Assembly: GCA_023228295.1 (NCBI GenBank)
Contig: JALOBP010000115.1
Span: 1-7,850 of the forward strand
Reading direction: 5' to 3'
DNA: 7,850 nt
Source of the DNA: Methanoregula sp.
Lineage (GTDB): Archaea > Halobacteriota > Methanomicrobia > Methanomicrobiales > Methanospirillaceae
Below are positions 1-7,300 of the stretch, piece by piece. Each line of letters opens with the position of its first letter. Within the stretch, counting starts at the first letter, position 1. A model generated the notes under the pieces. It worked only from the letters and a program-made list of their open reading frames with translations. It had not been told where the DNA came from and searched no databases. Made by a program: the position numbers and the translations under genes.

Positions 1-654
1 CGTATATTTAAGATCTATTGGGGGATGCAGGGTTGAGGGAACATCATCAACACTGAATTTCTGGAACTGCATGTCTCCAAGGCTCATCTGAACGGTTCCA
101 ACCCCGGCCCGGGAGAGCGTCTCATCGCTGGTAATATTGATGAGATTGATGACCATGGTTTTCGTCATACCGTCATAGAACCACCGGGGCTCGGCGAGCA
201 TTACGGATCCCGGTTCTACGCGGTGACGTTTGACCACAGCACCGTTCTGGAGGGAGACATCGGTTCCCGCCGAATCCGAGAGATACATCAGGTCTCCCGA
301 TTGGAATGAATTGATAAGGGCGCCGTTGCTGTCACCGATGGTAATCTTTGCGGGACCCCCGGGGGGTGTATAACTCGAATTGAATACCGAGAGTGTGCCT
401 CCTCCTATCTTCAATGAGGTCTCTTTGTACGGGATTGTCTTGTATGCAAGACTCTTCACATCGTTCTGGAGCACAATCATGTTCTTCTCCATGATCTGCT
501 CATCGGCACTGACCTGTTGCTGGAGGAGCATCGGGTACCCGTACAGGGTAACGAGTCCGATACCGACAATCACTAACGTGAAAATGAGGAGAAAACCGAT
601 TGATTCGGAAACTCCGTCTTCGTTTGCTATCCTGTTCCATCTGCCTGTCATCAT
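1..654 (-). CDS. Pilin-like membrane protein (resembles DUF7289), C-terminus cut by window edge
   Basis: This reading frame stays open for 218 codons from the ATG at 654 to base 1, so the C-terminus is missing. The N-terminus has a short polar leader ending in NEDG (to residue 14), then GVSESIGFLLIF and a hydrophobic helix of about 20 residues (roughly 20-40), then a soluble domain with beta-strand patterns. The EDG-VSExxGFxLIF start is the style of archaeal type IV pilins and, from memory, of the haloarchaeal family DUF7289. A predicted role is a minor pilin or pseudopilin exposed outside the membrane; this is inferred, not shown. It is the last visible gene of the operon. Its ATG shares one base with the upstream TGA (TGATG), which suggests translational coupling. 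A second in-frame ATG at 651 is equally possible. No strong ribosome binding site is visible. Confidence 0.82.
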   Translation of the reverse strand, partial: MMTGRWNRIANEDGVSESIGFLLIFTLVIVGIGLVTLYGYPMLLQQQVSADEQIMEKNMIVLQNDVKSLAYKTIPYKETSLKIGGGTLSVFNSSYTPPGGPAKITIGDSNGALINSFQSGDLMYLSDSAGTDVSLQNGAVVKRHRVEPGSVMLAEPRWFYDGMTKTMVINLINITSDETLSRAGVGTVQMSLGDMQFQKFSVDDVPSTLHPPIDLKYT

Positions 655-1133
655 CAAACCCCGCCAAATCCTTCCGATCTGTAACTGATCCTGTTCATGC
701 CAGTACCGGTTGTATTTCCCCCGGCCCTCCGTGTTGAACCAATCCCTGCAATCGCTACGTCAGTGACAATCGTCCCCCTCCAGACACTGACGGTCTGGGT
801 GGAGAGATCATTGCCTTTCATATTGCCCACCTCAACGAAGTACCCGCGACCTGCGATCTCGTCCGGAATGTCGAACTTCGAGGTGATATTCCCGGCAACA
901 GGTGCAATGGCATAGGTATCGACAATACGGGTGGAAACACCGTTGCTGACATCAGTGAATGCATAATAGGTCAGCGTATCGGCCGGCCCTTCCATAAAGT
1001 ACGAATTCACGAGGAGAAGCATCACAATGAACAGGGTCATGAGGACACCGGTGATCATGATGTATTCGATTAGGGTTGCAACACCCGAATCATTGTTCTC
1101 CATGGTGTGCTTAGTTCGATCTCCATGTCTCAT
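654..1133 (-). CDS. Pilin-like membrane protein (resembles DUF7266)
   Basis: This protein has 159 residues: a basic/polar leader of 17 residues ending in ENNDSG, a long hydrophobic helix (about 18-47) beginning VATLIEYIM, and an outer domain of about 110 residues. The segment FDIPDEIAGRGYFVEVG fits, from memory, the conserved core of the archaeal DUF7266 pilin-like proteins. The glutamate six residues after the glycine recalls the near-N-terminal acidic residue of type IV pilins. The start at 1133 is preferred because GGGGTGA lies nine bases upstream, whereas the alternative ATG at 1103 has no such site. With that start the gene overlaps the upstream gene by 23 bases. The C-terminal tail is rich in Gly and Arg. 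Likely role: subunit of a pilus-like or pseudopilus structure (inferred). Confidence 0.8.
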   Translation of the reverse strand: MRHGDRTKHTMENNDSGVATLIEYIMITGVLMTLFIVMLLLVNSYFMEGPADTLTYYAFTDVSNGVSTRIVDTYAIAPVAGNITSKFDIPDEIAGRGYFVEVGNMKGNDLSTQTVSVWRGTIVTDVAIAGIGSTRRAGGNTTGTGMNRISYRSEGFGGV

Positions 1134-1491
1134 TGTACGCGGTCACCCCGTTGTAGTAATGAATCTCAATATAGGTGTGCGGATCGCTTCCCGTGGGATT
1201 GCGTGATGAGAACGATACCACGGAATTCTGCCGATGCAACGACAGGGTTTTGATGTCATTCTGGACATTCGTCTTGTTGTTAAATACTCCTTCGTCTGTA
1301 AGGAACTCCGACTGGATGATCATGTCCCGCATACCCCGGATATCATTTTTCGGAAACTCGATCACTGCCTCTGCGGTTGTCTGTCCAACAACGGTTGACT
1401 GGTTAATGACAATCGCGACGAAGAACAGGCTGAAACTCACGATGAAGCCCATGAGCACGATCCACTGTGCGTCATCTCTCAATCCCGCCAT
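1111..1491 (-). CDS. Small pilin-like membrane protein (possibly DUF7261-like)
   Basis: This is a protein of 126 residues with a very short N-terminal leader (MAGLRDDAQ), one hydrophobic helix at about residues 9-30, and an outer domain ending in a beta-rich segment with a YIEIHYYNG strand. The layout is the same as in the neighbouring pilin-like genes and, from memory, resembles haloarchaeal DUF7261 proteins. Unlike three of its neighbours it has no acidic residue around position +5 after the leader (WIVLMGF). That feature is known from the bacterial tip pseudopilin GspK, but the comparison is only an analogy. The start is well supported by GGAGGTG five bases upstream. It overlaps the 3' end of the preceding gene by 13 bases. 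The function is inferred from context. Confidence 0.78.
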   Translation of the reverse strand: MAGLRDDAQWIVLMGFIVSFSLFFVAIVINQSTVVGQTTAEAVIEFPKNDIRGMRDMIIQSEFLTDEGVFNNKTNVQNDIKTLSLHRQNSVVSFSSRNPTGSDPHTYIEIHYYNGVTAYNETWRSN

Positions 1492-1994
1492 AAAAGCACC
1501 TCCACGAGGACGGCATGTTTCCCTGAACAGGAACCTGCGGAACAGTCAGGGAAACGTTTCTCGACTATAACCCACTGGGATACCCGCACGGCATGTTCCC
1601 CTCCGACAAACGGGTGGGGGGAATCACTCAGCGGCAGGGTGCTGACAAAACCATCTTTATCCACGTAGGTCACGTTTGCCTTGTACTGGATGCGGTCCCC
1701 CCCGGGACCCGTGGTATTATTGATGGTATTAAGGAACAATGTCCGGAACAACGCGGAGTCGTCCGTCTCCACGATTGTCTGGAGTGGACTTTTCCCAAAG
1801 CTGCTGTTGGGGGCGGTGTTGAGCATGCTCAGAGCATCGCTCCCCAGCAACTCCAGCTGCATATCGTTGATGTGCGTGTCACCCTGTGTGTAAACGGATG
1901 TGCTGTTGACCACGATGAATGCGGTTACCAGCAGGATGAGGGCAGCAGCGATACCTTCGATAGTATAGAGTTGCCCGTTTTCCGACATTACCAT
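1479..1994 (-). CDS. Pilin-like membrane protein (resembles DUF7288)
   Basis: This protein has 171 residues. It starts MVMSENGQLYTIEG, followed by a hydrophobic helix (about 9-30) and an outer domain. The leader GQLYTIEGIAAALILL closely resembles, from memory, the GQAYTLEGxxAA pattern of haloarchaeal DUF7288 proteins. The glutamate at residue 13 sits five residues after Q8, like the Glu5 of type IV pilins. Two cysteines four residues apart near the C-terminus (DCSAGSC) could form a disulfide outside the cell. A GGAGGTG site lies five bases before the ATG at 1994; a second in-frame ATG at 1988 would have an 11-base spacer, so 1994 is preferred. It overlaps the upstream gene by seven bases. Probable minor pilin or pseudopilin (inferred). 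Confidence 0.82.
   Translation of the reverse strand: MVMSENGQLYTIEGIAAALILLVTAFIVVNSTSVYTQGDTHINDMQLELLGSDALSMLNTAPNSSFGKSPLQTIVETDDSALFRTLFLNTINNTTGPGGDRIQYKANVTYVDKDGFVSTLPLSDSPHPFVGGEHAVRVSQWVIVEKRFPDCSAGSCSGKHAVLVEVLLWRD
1497..1503 (-). promoter_or_regulatory. Strong ribosome binding site for the gene starting at 1491
   Basis: The minus strand reads GGAGGTG here, a perfect match to the archaeal anti-Shine-Dalgarno sequence, with a five-base spacer to the ATG at 1491. It lies inside the 3' end of the upstream gene, so ribosomes can load independently of coupling. Confidence 0.85.
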
Positions 1995-3076
1995 ACTGCC
2001 ACCTCCATGACAGCGTCGGTCAGGGCCGGCTGGGTGACGTTCGCGGGATGATAATTGTAGTCAAAAGGACGGGTATGGGTATTATTCAGGTACTGCTGGG
2101 GGGGATCCAGTTCGAAGGTGAGGTTGAGGTATATTGCCCCGTATTTATCTGTACCTGCAAAGAAACCGGAGTCGAAGATCAACGAGAGATTGCCGTCTAC
2201 GATATCGACCGGCGGTTTCCACGCCTCGCTACTTCCAGTGATGTAGGTGTAATTCTCGAATACCGGCGGGGGTGTGAATTCTACCAATCCTGTGCCGAGA
2301 ATTTCTGAGAATTTAACCTTGGTCAGCCGTATGCTGGTTGGCGGAGTGGGGTGGGCTATTTTGTTCCGCGTCTCATCAAGATCGGTAAAATTGATCATGA
2401 TCTTGTCCCAGGATGGGTTGATCCGATAGACGGCACCCCCGCCATGAGCCGGGTACTGGCCGACCGGGCCGGTGAGGAGACTGGATGAATTGATGACGAT
2501 GGAGAACTCGTTGAAGGTCACATTCTCGGTATTGTTGAAATTATGCTGCCGTATAATGGTCTCTCCGATTGTAGCGTTACTTGGTCTTTTGATCTTCACG
2601 TCCCTGCGGATATACCCGTACGGGTAATAGGAGGGAACGACATCGCCAATGGTCCGGGTCTCATTCTCTCCCTCAATTTTTAAGGAGATATTAAAGGTGT
2701 ACGGGTAATCGCTGAAAAACAGGCGACTCCGGTAATCCTCCGGGTATGAGAACGATGTCTGGCAGAAGAACCGGTTAACCTTATTCTGGTCCAGGACCCT
2801 GGGGGTATCCTTTGATACGGCGAGGCCCAGCCGGACGATGTCCTGCGTATCCTTCAGGGACTCCCAAGGGTAGTTTGAGACGATTGTTGCCGATGCACCG
2901 GGGTCTTCAACAAGTATAACGCTTGTCCTGTACGCTACGGCATCGTAGTCGATTGATCGTGTCTGGAGTCCGATAAAGAGGCCGGGAACCATCGTTGCCA
3001 CCCAGATGAACGCAATGAGGAAGATGGTGAACCCTGTCATGAAGTCCACGGACATTAAGCCGGAATCGTCAGTCAT
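1988..3076 (-). CDS. Large pilin-like surface protein (N-terminus resembles DUF7287)
   Basis: This is the largest pilin-like member visible, 362 residues. It starts MTDDSGLMSVDFMTGF, with a hydrophobic helix at about residues 7-36 and an outer domain of over 300 residues. The leader (acidic, Gly, then an acidic residue five positions later, D11) matches the pilin-like style and recalls haloarchaeal DUF7287, though those are usually shorter as I remember them. The outer part has about 12 N-X-S/T sequons, for example NIS, NAT, NFT, NYT, NLT and NVT, which suggests heavy N-glycosylation. A region rich in Pro and Tyr, including PSYYPYGY, lies near residues 147-155. The start overlaps the upstream TGA by eight bases and no strong ribosome binding site is seen, so coupling is likely. 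The size suggests a special, perhaps tip-located, subunit; this is inference. Confidence 0.82.
   Translation of the reverse strand: MTDDSGLMSVDFMTGFTIFLIAFIWVATMVPGLFIGLQTRSIDYDAVAYRTSVILVEDPGASATIVSNYPWESLKDTQDIVRLGLAVSKDTPRVLDQNKVNRFFCQTSFSYPEDYRSRLFFSDYPYTFNISLKIEGENETRTIGDVVPSYYPYGYIRRDVKIKRPSNATIGETIIRQHNFNNTENVTFNEFSIVINSSSLLTGPVGQYPAHGGGAVYRINPSWDKIMINFTDLDETRNKIAHPTPPTSIRLTKVKFSEILGTGLVEFTPPPVFENYTYITGSSEAWKPPVDIVDGNLSLIFDSGFFAGTDKYGAIYLNLTFELDPPQQYLNNTHTRPFDYNYHPANVTQPALTDAVMEVAVW
2000..2006 (-). promoter_or_regulatory. Strong ribosome binding site for the gene starting at 1994
   Basis: The minus strand reads GGAGGTG with a five-base spacer to the ATG at 1994. Sequence and spacing are identical to the site serving the next gene, and this decides between the two in-frame ATGs. 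Confidence 0.82.
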
Positions 3077-3695
3077 TGGATTGTATCAACGTCCCTGTAT
3101 ATGCATCGAACATCATATTTTTTGTCTCTGTCCTGCCGGTGATCGTGAGGTAGTACGTGCCTTCAGCCAGGGCGAGATCCCGTTTTTCCGTCACGATCTC
3201 TTCTGATGTTGGGAATATGGTCTGGTAATTTTTCGCAAAAAGGGCCCCGGGAGCCATGATCTCGCTTATATTTATTGTCGTGTTCGGATATTGTGCATCC
3301 CACCGGCCAATCTTCTCGCCAAACCTGTCGTAGGACACCAGGGATACCTGTTCGGGCTGGCGGACTACGAAGTTCCAGCTGGTTGCGTTGCCGGTTTCAT
3401 CCAGATCGTGCCCGCGGATCATATGGATGAAGGTTGTCTCTGCAACCTCTTCTGCGGTTCTTGCCGGGTTTGGTGCCTCCCCATCGAATCCTGTAAGTTG
3501 AATATTGGTGGTTGCCGCATCAAAACTGACCCGGTCCGATCCTTCCGGCTGGTCGAGAAGAACGAATCCGACATCGACTTTTGAAGGTGAATTCTGGTTC
3601 TGACCATCGAGTATTGAGAGCGGGTTTCCAATAACCATGAAGACTGCCGCTGCTACAAGGACAAGAAAAAAAAATACAAACGCCGCTTTCCGCAT
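3069..3695 (-). CDS. Membrane-anchored extracellular protein of unknown function, first gene of the operon
   Basis: I do not recognise a family. The 208-residue product starts MRKAAFVFFFLVLVAAAVF, an uncleaved anchor or signal segment at about residues 4-22, and the rest is soluble and probably outside the membrane. The basic start followed directly by a hydrophobic stretch differs from the acidic-Gly leaders of the downstream genes, so it is probably not a pilin. The C-terminal third (about 165-208) has a beta pattern including EGTYYLTITGRTE. Sequons include NAT, NTT and NIS. Codons 8-10 lie in a run of nine T. The start at 3695 follows promoter-like sequence closely, with only GAGG as a weak ribosome binding site. 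Position as first operon gene suggests an accessory or assembly role in the same surface structure (inferred). Confidence 0.8.
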   Translation of the reverse strand: MRKAAFVFFFLVLVAAAVFMVIGNPLSILDGQNQNSPSKVDVGFVLLDQPEGSDRVSFDAATTNIQLTGFDGEAPNPARTAEEVAETTFIHMIRGHDLDETGNATSWNFVVRQPEQVSLVSYDRFGEKIGRWDAQYPNTTINISEIMAPGALFAKNYQTIFPTSEEIVTEKRDLALAEGTYYLTITGRTETKNMMFDAYTGTLIQSND

Positions 3696-3728
3696 GGGGT
3701 TGCCTCATGGTTTATTGGATGGAGATGG

Positions 3729-3736
3729 AATATAAA
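3729..3736 (-). promoter_or_regulatory. Candidate TATA box of the pilin-like operon
   Basis: The minus strand reads TTTATATT. Transcription starting about 25 bases downstream would give a short leader of roughly a dozen bases before the ATG at 3695, containing GAGG. A second A/T-rich candidate, GATATAAAAAAACG on the minus strand at 3741-3754, would give a leader of about 30 bases, so which one is used is uncertain. Confidence 0.5.
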
Positions 3737-3749
3737 CATTCGTTTTTTT

Positions 3750-3775
3750 ATATCGGGCATTCTCCCCCCCGATAT
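3750..3775. repeat. Perfect 8-bp inverted repeat beside the operon promoter (candidate operator)
   Basis: ATATCGGG at 3750-3757 and CCCGATAT at 3768-3775 are exact reverse complements separated by ten bases that include part of a C run. The left arm overlaps the upstream TATA candidate of the minus-strand operon, so a dimeric regulator bound here could block or recruit the basal transcription machinery. It is not followed by a T run in either direction and is unlikely to be a terminator. Function is inferred. Confidence 0.5.
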
Positions 3776-4271
3776 CCCGATTTTGACAAAAAGGATGGAG
3801 TTATAGGTTTTTTTGATTGGAGGCGTTAATGGTTGTACAGGAACCGGCTGCGATCCGGTAGGGGGAAGTCCTGTTGGTGACACATTCCTGCGTCCAGCAC
3901 CTATGTATTCTTTGAAAAATCCATGGAAGAATCCGGTTCATTCCATGAGTTCGTTTGACAATTCAATGGGGGCACCCGGTGCACATCATCTCCGGTTACG
4001 ATCACTCACTTCAAGGATTTTGAATATGATAGTTCTATTGAATCATTATCCTCTCTGAGAGAACGATACTATGCTGGTGTTTGCACAAACTCGTATCCGG
4101 TTCGCTCCCGGATTCGTAAGTGTGATAGCGCATACGATACGCAAATTTCGTTATGAATCATCCCCCGAAGTGCTCCCTATCAGCACGTTCCCGCAGAATG
4201 AAAATCACTCAAAATGCCAATTATTAACTGTTTTTTAGCAATACAAGCGATTTAAGGCCGATTTTAAAAAA
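3776..4271. other. Long divergent intergenic region without a convincing gene
   Basis: About 500 bases separate the two promoter regions. An open frame at 3813-4058 (81 codons, plus strand) has an unconvincing composition, no hydrophobic or domain pattern and no clear ribosome binding site. I see no tRNA or other known RNA gene. The stretch holds several short inverted repeats: CATGGAA at 3922-3928 with TTCCATG at 3941-3947, ATCCGG/CCGGAT at 4095-4113, and GTGCT/AGCAC at 4170-4186. The last 100 bases become strongly A/T rich toward the plus-strand promoter. It may be a control region, or may hold a small RNA or a decayed gene. Confidence 0.55.
4092..4116. repeat. Imperfect inverted repeat in the intergenic region
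   Basis: CGTATCCGG (4092-4100) faces CCGGATTCG (4108-4116) across a seven-base loop, with one mismatch (T4094/T4114). It could be a short RNA hairpin or a protein-binding site; nothing else identifies it. Confidence 0.35.
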
Positions 4272-4284
4272 CGAAATATTTATA
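4272..4284 (+). promoter_or_regulatory. Archaeal promoter (BRE + TATA box) of the Ig/VWA gene
   Basis: CGAAATATTTATA is a near-ideal archaeal core promoter: a purine-rich BRE (CGAAA) directly followed by TATTTATA. Archaeal transcription normally starts about 25 bases after the TATA centre, here near 4305. This places the transcript start just before the ATGs at 4317 and 4323 and makes the upstream in-frame GTG at 4287 unusable as a start codon. Confidence 0.8.
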
Positions 4285-4322
4285 CTGTGAAAGTGACTAT
4301 ATCTCAATTCAATGTGATGGGT

Positions 4323-7300
4323 ATGAGAGTGAAACAGACGATTATTGGATTCTTTTGCCTTCTGCTGCTGATGTGTTCAGCCACGGCATATGATCTTTCT
4401 CCTTCAACGATCAGCAGCAGTGTTCCCGGATGGCTTATCGCCAATGACGGTGCAGACCAGGCAGTTATCACGGTAGAAGTACTGGATGCGGGTTCTCCTC
4501 CCACCCCAGTCCCCACTCCAATATCCAATGCGAATGTGACGTTCTATATTCACCCCGCTTCTGCCGATCTCGGGACGATCACACCTGCATTACCCGTAAG
4601 TGTCATGACCGGCCCTGACGGGAAAGCCACTGCTGTGTTCAAGACTGCAACAAAGAGCGGTACCGCGGTAATCAATGCAACAATATCCGTTCTTGATGGC
4701 GGTATGCCAAATATCATTTCGGTGTCCACATTGCAGCGAATTGATCACTACACCCCGCAGTTCGCAACATTCACTCACCCAGAAACCCTGCCGGTGGGTT
4801 CCGTAACGCAGGCAACGGTTACGATAACCGACCGGTATGGCAATCTCATTGATAATAAGAACGTGGCCGAGACGGTCCGGCTCACCATGTCCGATGAAGG
4901 GGGCGCCGGGCTGTGGGACGGATCCGACTACATCACCCAGCGGACATACACAACCGATGCTTACGGGAATGTGACTGCTGACCTGAGAATCTCCTCATCC
5001 ATCCAGAGCAACCTTATCCAGATGGACCCGATCGGGAACATGGTCATCGGGCCACATACCTACATCCAGGGTGTCTCCGAGAGCGAACCGCACTTTATCG
5101 AGCAGACCCCGGCAAGCCCCGGCTCCTTGCTGCCCGCTGACGGTGAACCGGAGAACGCCGTGGAGATCTACTACACCGTCACCGACCGGTTCAACAACCC
5201 GATCCTCGGCGCAACCGTTGATTTCATCTCAACGGATGGGATGAGCTTAAGCACCCCGACGAACAAGTGGGGGAAGATCCGGGTCTCCTTTGGCCCGAAA
5301 GACACGATCGGTCTGTACACGCTCACGGCATCCACGCCCGGGAATGCAAGTGTACTCTGCAAGAATGACGGGTCCACCGGTTCGTGCAGCCAGACCATCG
5401 AATACTATAACACCGATCCGGTCGACCTGACATTCACGGCAAACCCGCAGTCCATGACAAGTCTCGATGTGAACCCGTCCACCCGATCGATTCTCCAGGC
5501 ACGGGTCATCGATATGAAGGGTAACCCGGTTATTGGGGAAGTCGTGACATTCTCCCTTGACCCCACGACCTATCCGGGCGGACCCTATGATGAGACCACT
5601 GCACCAAGCCTGTCTGCGTTATCGGCACCTGTTGGTGCCGGGGGGTATGCAACCGTGCAGTTCAGTCCCGGAGCCTTTTCTACTTCGGGTGCCGGATACA
5701 ATGCAACCGCAACCGGGCAGGTTAAAGCAATTGCAAGCTGGACGGACCGCGACGGCAACCCGGTCAACCGCGATGTCACGCTGGTCTGGAAGAACTATCC
5801 CTACATCAGTACTTCATCTCTCGGAGACTGCGGCAACTCCCAGGTAGGAGACAAGGTCAACATCACCATCCAGCTCTATGGGGATGGTGCTGCCCTCCGG
5901 CCAAAGCCTATTGATGCCTCGCTGGTGATCGACCGTTCGGGCAGTATGAATACCGCAATGGATGGATACACACGTCTGTATTGGGCAAAATATGCAGCGA
6001 AGACTTTCGTGGATAAGATGAATCCCGGAGACAAGGTGGGGCTGGTCTCGTACGGTGGAGATTCCACGGTAGACTCGCCCCTCACGACCGATTTTAATTC
6101 GGTAAGAACCAAAATTGACGCCATCAGCCAGGGGGGCTATACCCCAACGCGCCTTGCGCTGAAGCAAGCGATTGACGATGTAAACACCAACCGCAACCCG
6201 AACCCGCAGACAATCCAGGCGGTTATCCTGATGTCCGACGGGGAATTTAACTATCACGGCGATCCCCTGGCGAGGGGAGAGGGCCGTACCAGTGATTATC
6301 TCTGGACCTGGACCAGAACGGATCGTCATTTCTGGTTTTCGGGACTTGGCGGAGTAACCAATAATTATGATGCCAATTTGTTCACCCAGCAGAACATGTC
6401 CCTCTACGCCTTGGATAAAAATATCCGGATCTACACGATCTCCTTCGGATCCGGGATTACCGAGGGATCGACCACGTGGAACACGATGGTTATCCTCGCG
6501 AATTCTACCGGTGGCAAAAAGTTCCATGCCTCGACCGGGGCACAACTCGTGGATGTCTATACTGCCATCGCCGGTGACCTCCAGGAGACTGCTGGTGGCG
6601 AAACAGAAGTTGCCCTGGATTTTGGAACCGTAAAGATCAACGATGATCCCGCTCTTGATATCAAGACATTCATGGATTATGTCTATGTCCCCGGCGAATC
6701 CACGCTCATCAACAAATCCCACATGAGCAGTCTTGGGGTTTACACCCAGCAGCTCCTTTTGACACGGAACGATGAGGATGCCTGGGATAACAAAGAAATG
6801 GCATTCGATGTCGGCACCATCAAACTGAACGAGACCTGGCGTGCCACGTTCCAGCTGGAACTGATACAGGCCGGTAAGATCGACCTGTTCGGCCCCGACA
6901 GTTCGTCCATATCGTTCACCGATGCTGCCACCGGGACAACCCAGACGGGATTCATCCCGGCCATGCAGTGCCGGGTCCGGGACAGCATCGTCGATACCGG
7001 TTTTGGCACAAAGTCCCTCTTTGTGGACAACCTCTCCTTTGCGGCGAGCCCCTCGACAGACGTCTGGACCATTACGTGGAACACCACCTACGATGGCGAC
7101 AAGACCGTTGAGGAAGTTGTCTTCTACCGTATTGCCGGCGATCCCCAGTGGAAGACGATCCCTGGCGGGATGGTCTTCAAGACCGGCCAGAGGTTCGAGG
7201 AAGAGACCCCCTTCACCTTCTCAACATCTGACACCTCGCTGTGGCCTGATGGGAAATGCTTCCAGATCCAGGTTGTTGCCGGGGCAGAGGATGCAAATGC

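Noticed and set aside
380..2308. Plus-strand open frames opposite the pilin-like genes
   Set aside because: All are shadows of the well-supported minus-strand genes, whose starts, ribosome binding sites and overlaps form a consistent operon.
3741..3775. Hairpin with adjacent T/A run as a terminator
   Set aside because: No gene ends nearby; both flanking genes begin here and diverge, so an operator or promoter element is more likely.
3813..4058. Open frame of 81 codons in the divergent spacer
   Set aside because: Low-complexity Gly/Pro-rich start, no hydrophobic or domain pattern, no clear promoter or ribosome binding site close by.
4287..4322. GTG start for the Ig/VWA gene
   Set aside because: It lies directly after the TATA box and would be upstream of the expected transcript start; the signal peptide is better from the ATG at 4323.
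4338..4390. Lipoprotein signal (cysteine at the end of the hydrophobic core)
   Set aside because: The sequence before the cysteine is LLMC, without the Gly/Ala/Ser needed at position -1; SATA followed by YD fits ordinary signal peptidase cleavage.
4410..5820. Tandem DNA repeats for the four Ig-like domains
   Set aside because: The domains share only general fold signatures; I see no repeated nucleotide stretches, so they are old divergent domains rather than a recent repeat array.
5814..6722. Open frame of 302 codons antisense to the VWA domain
   Set aside because: It lies fully opposite a gene with recognisable domains and catalytic-type residues, has no ribosome binding site or domain pattern, and is explained by codon bias of the sense gene.
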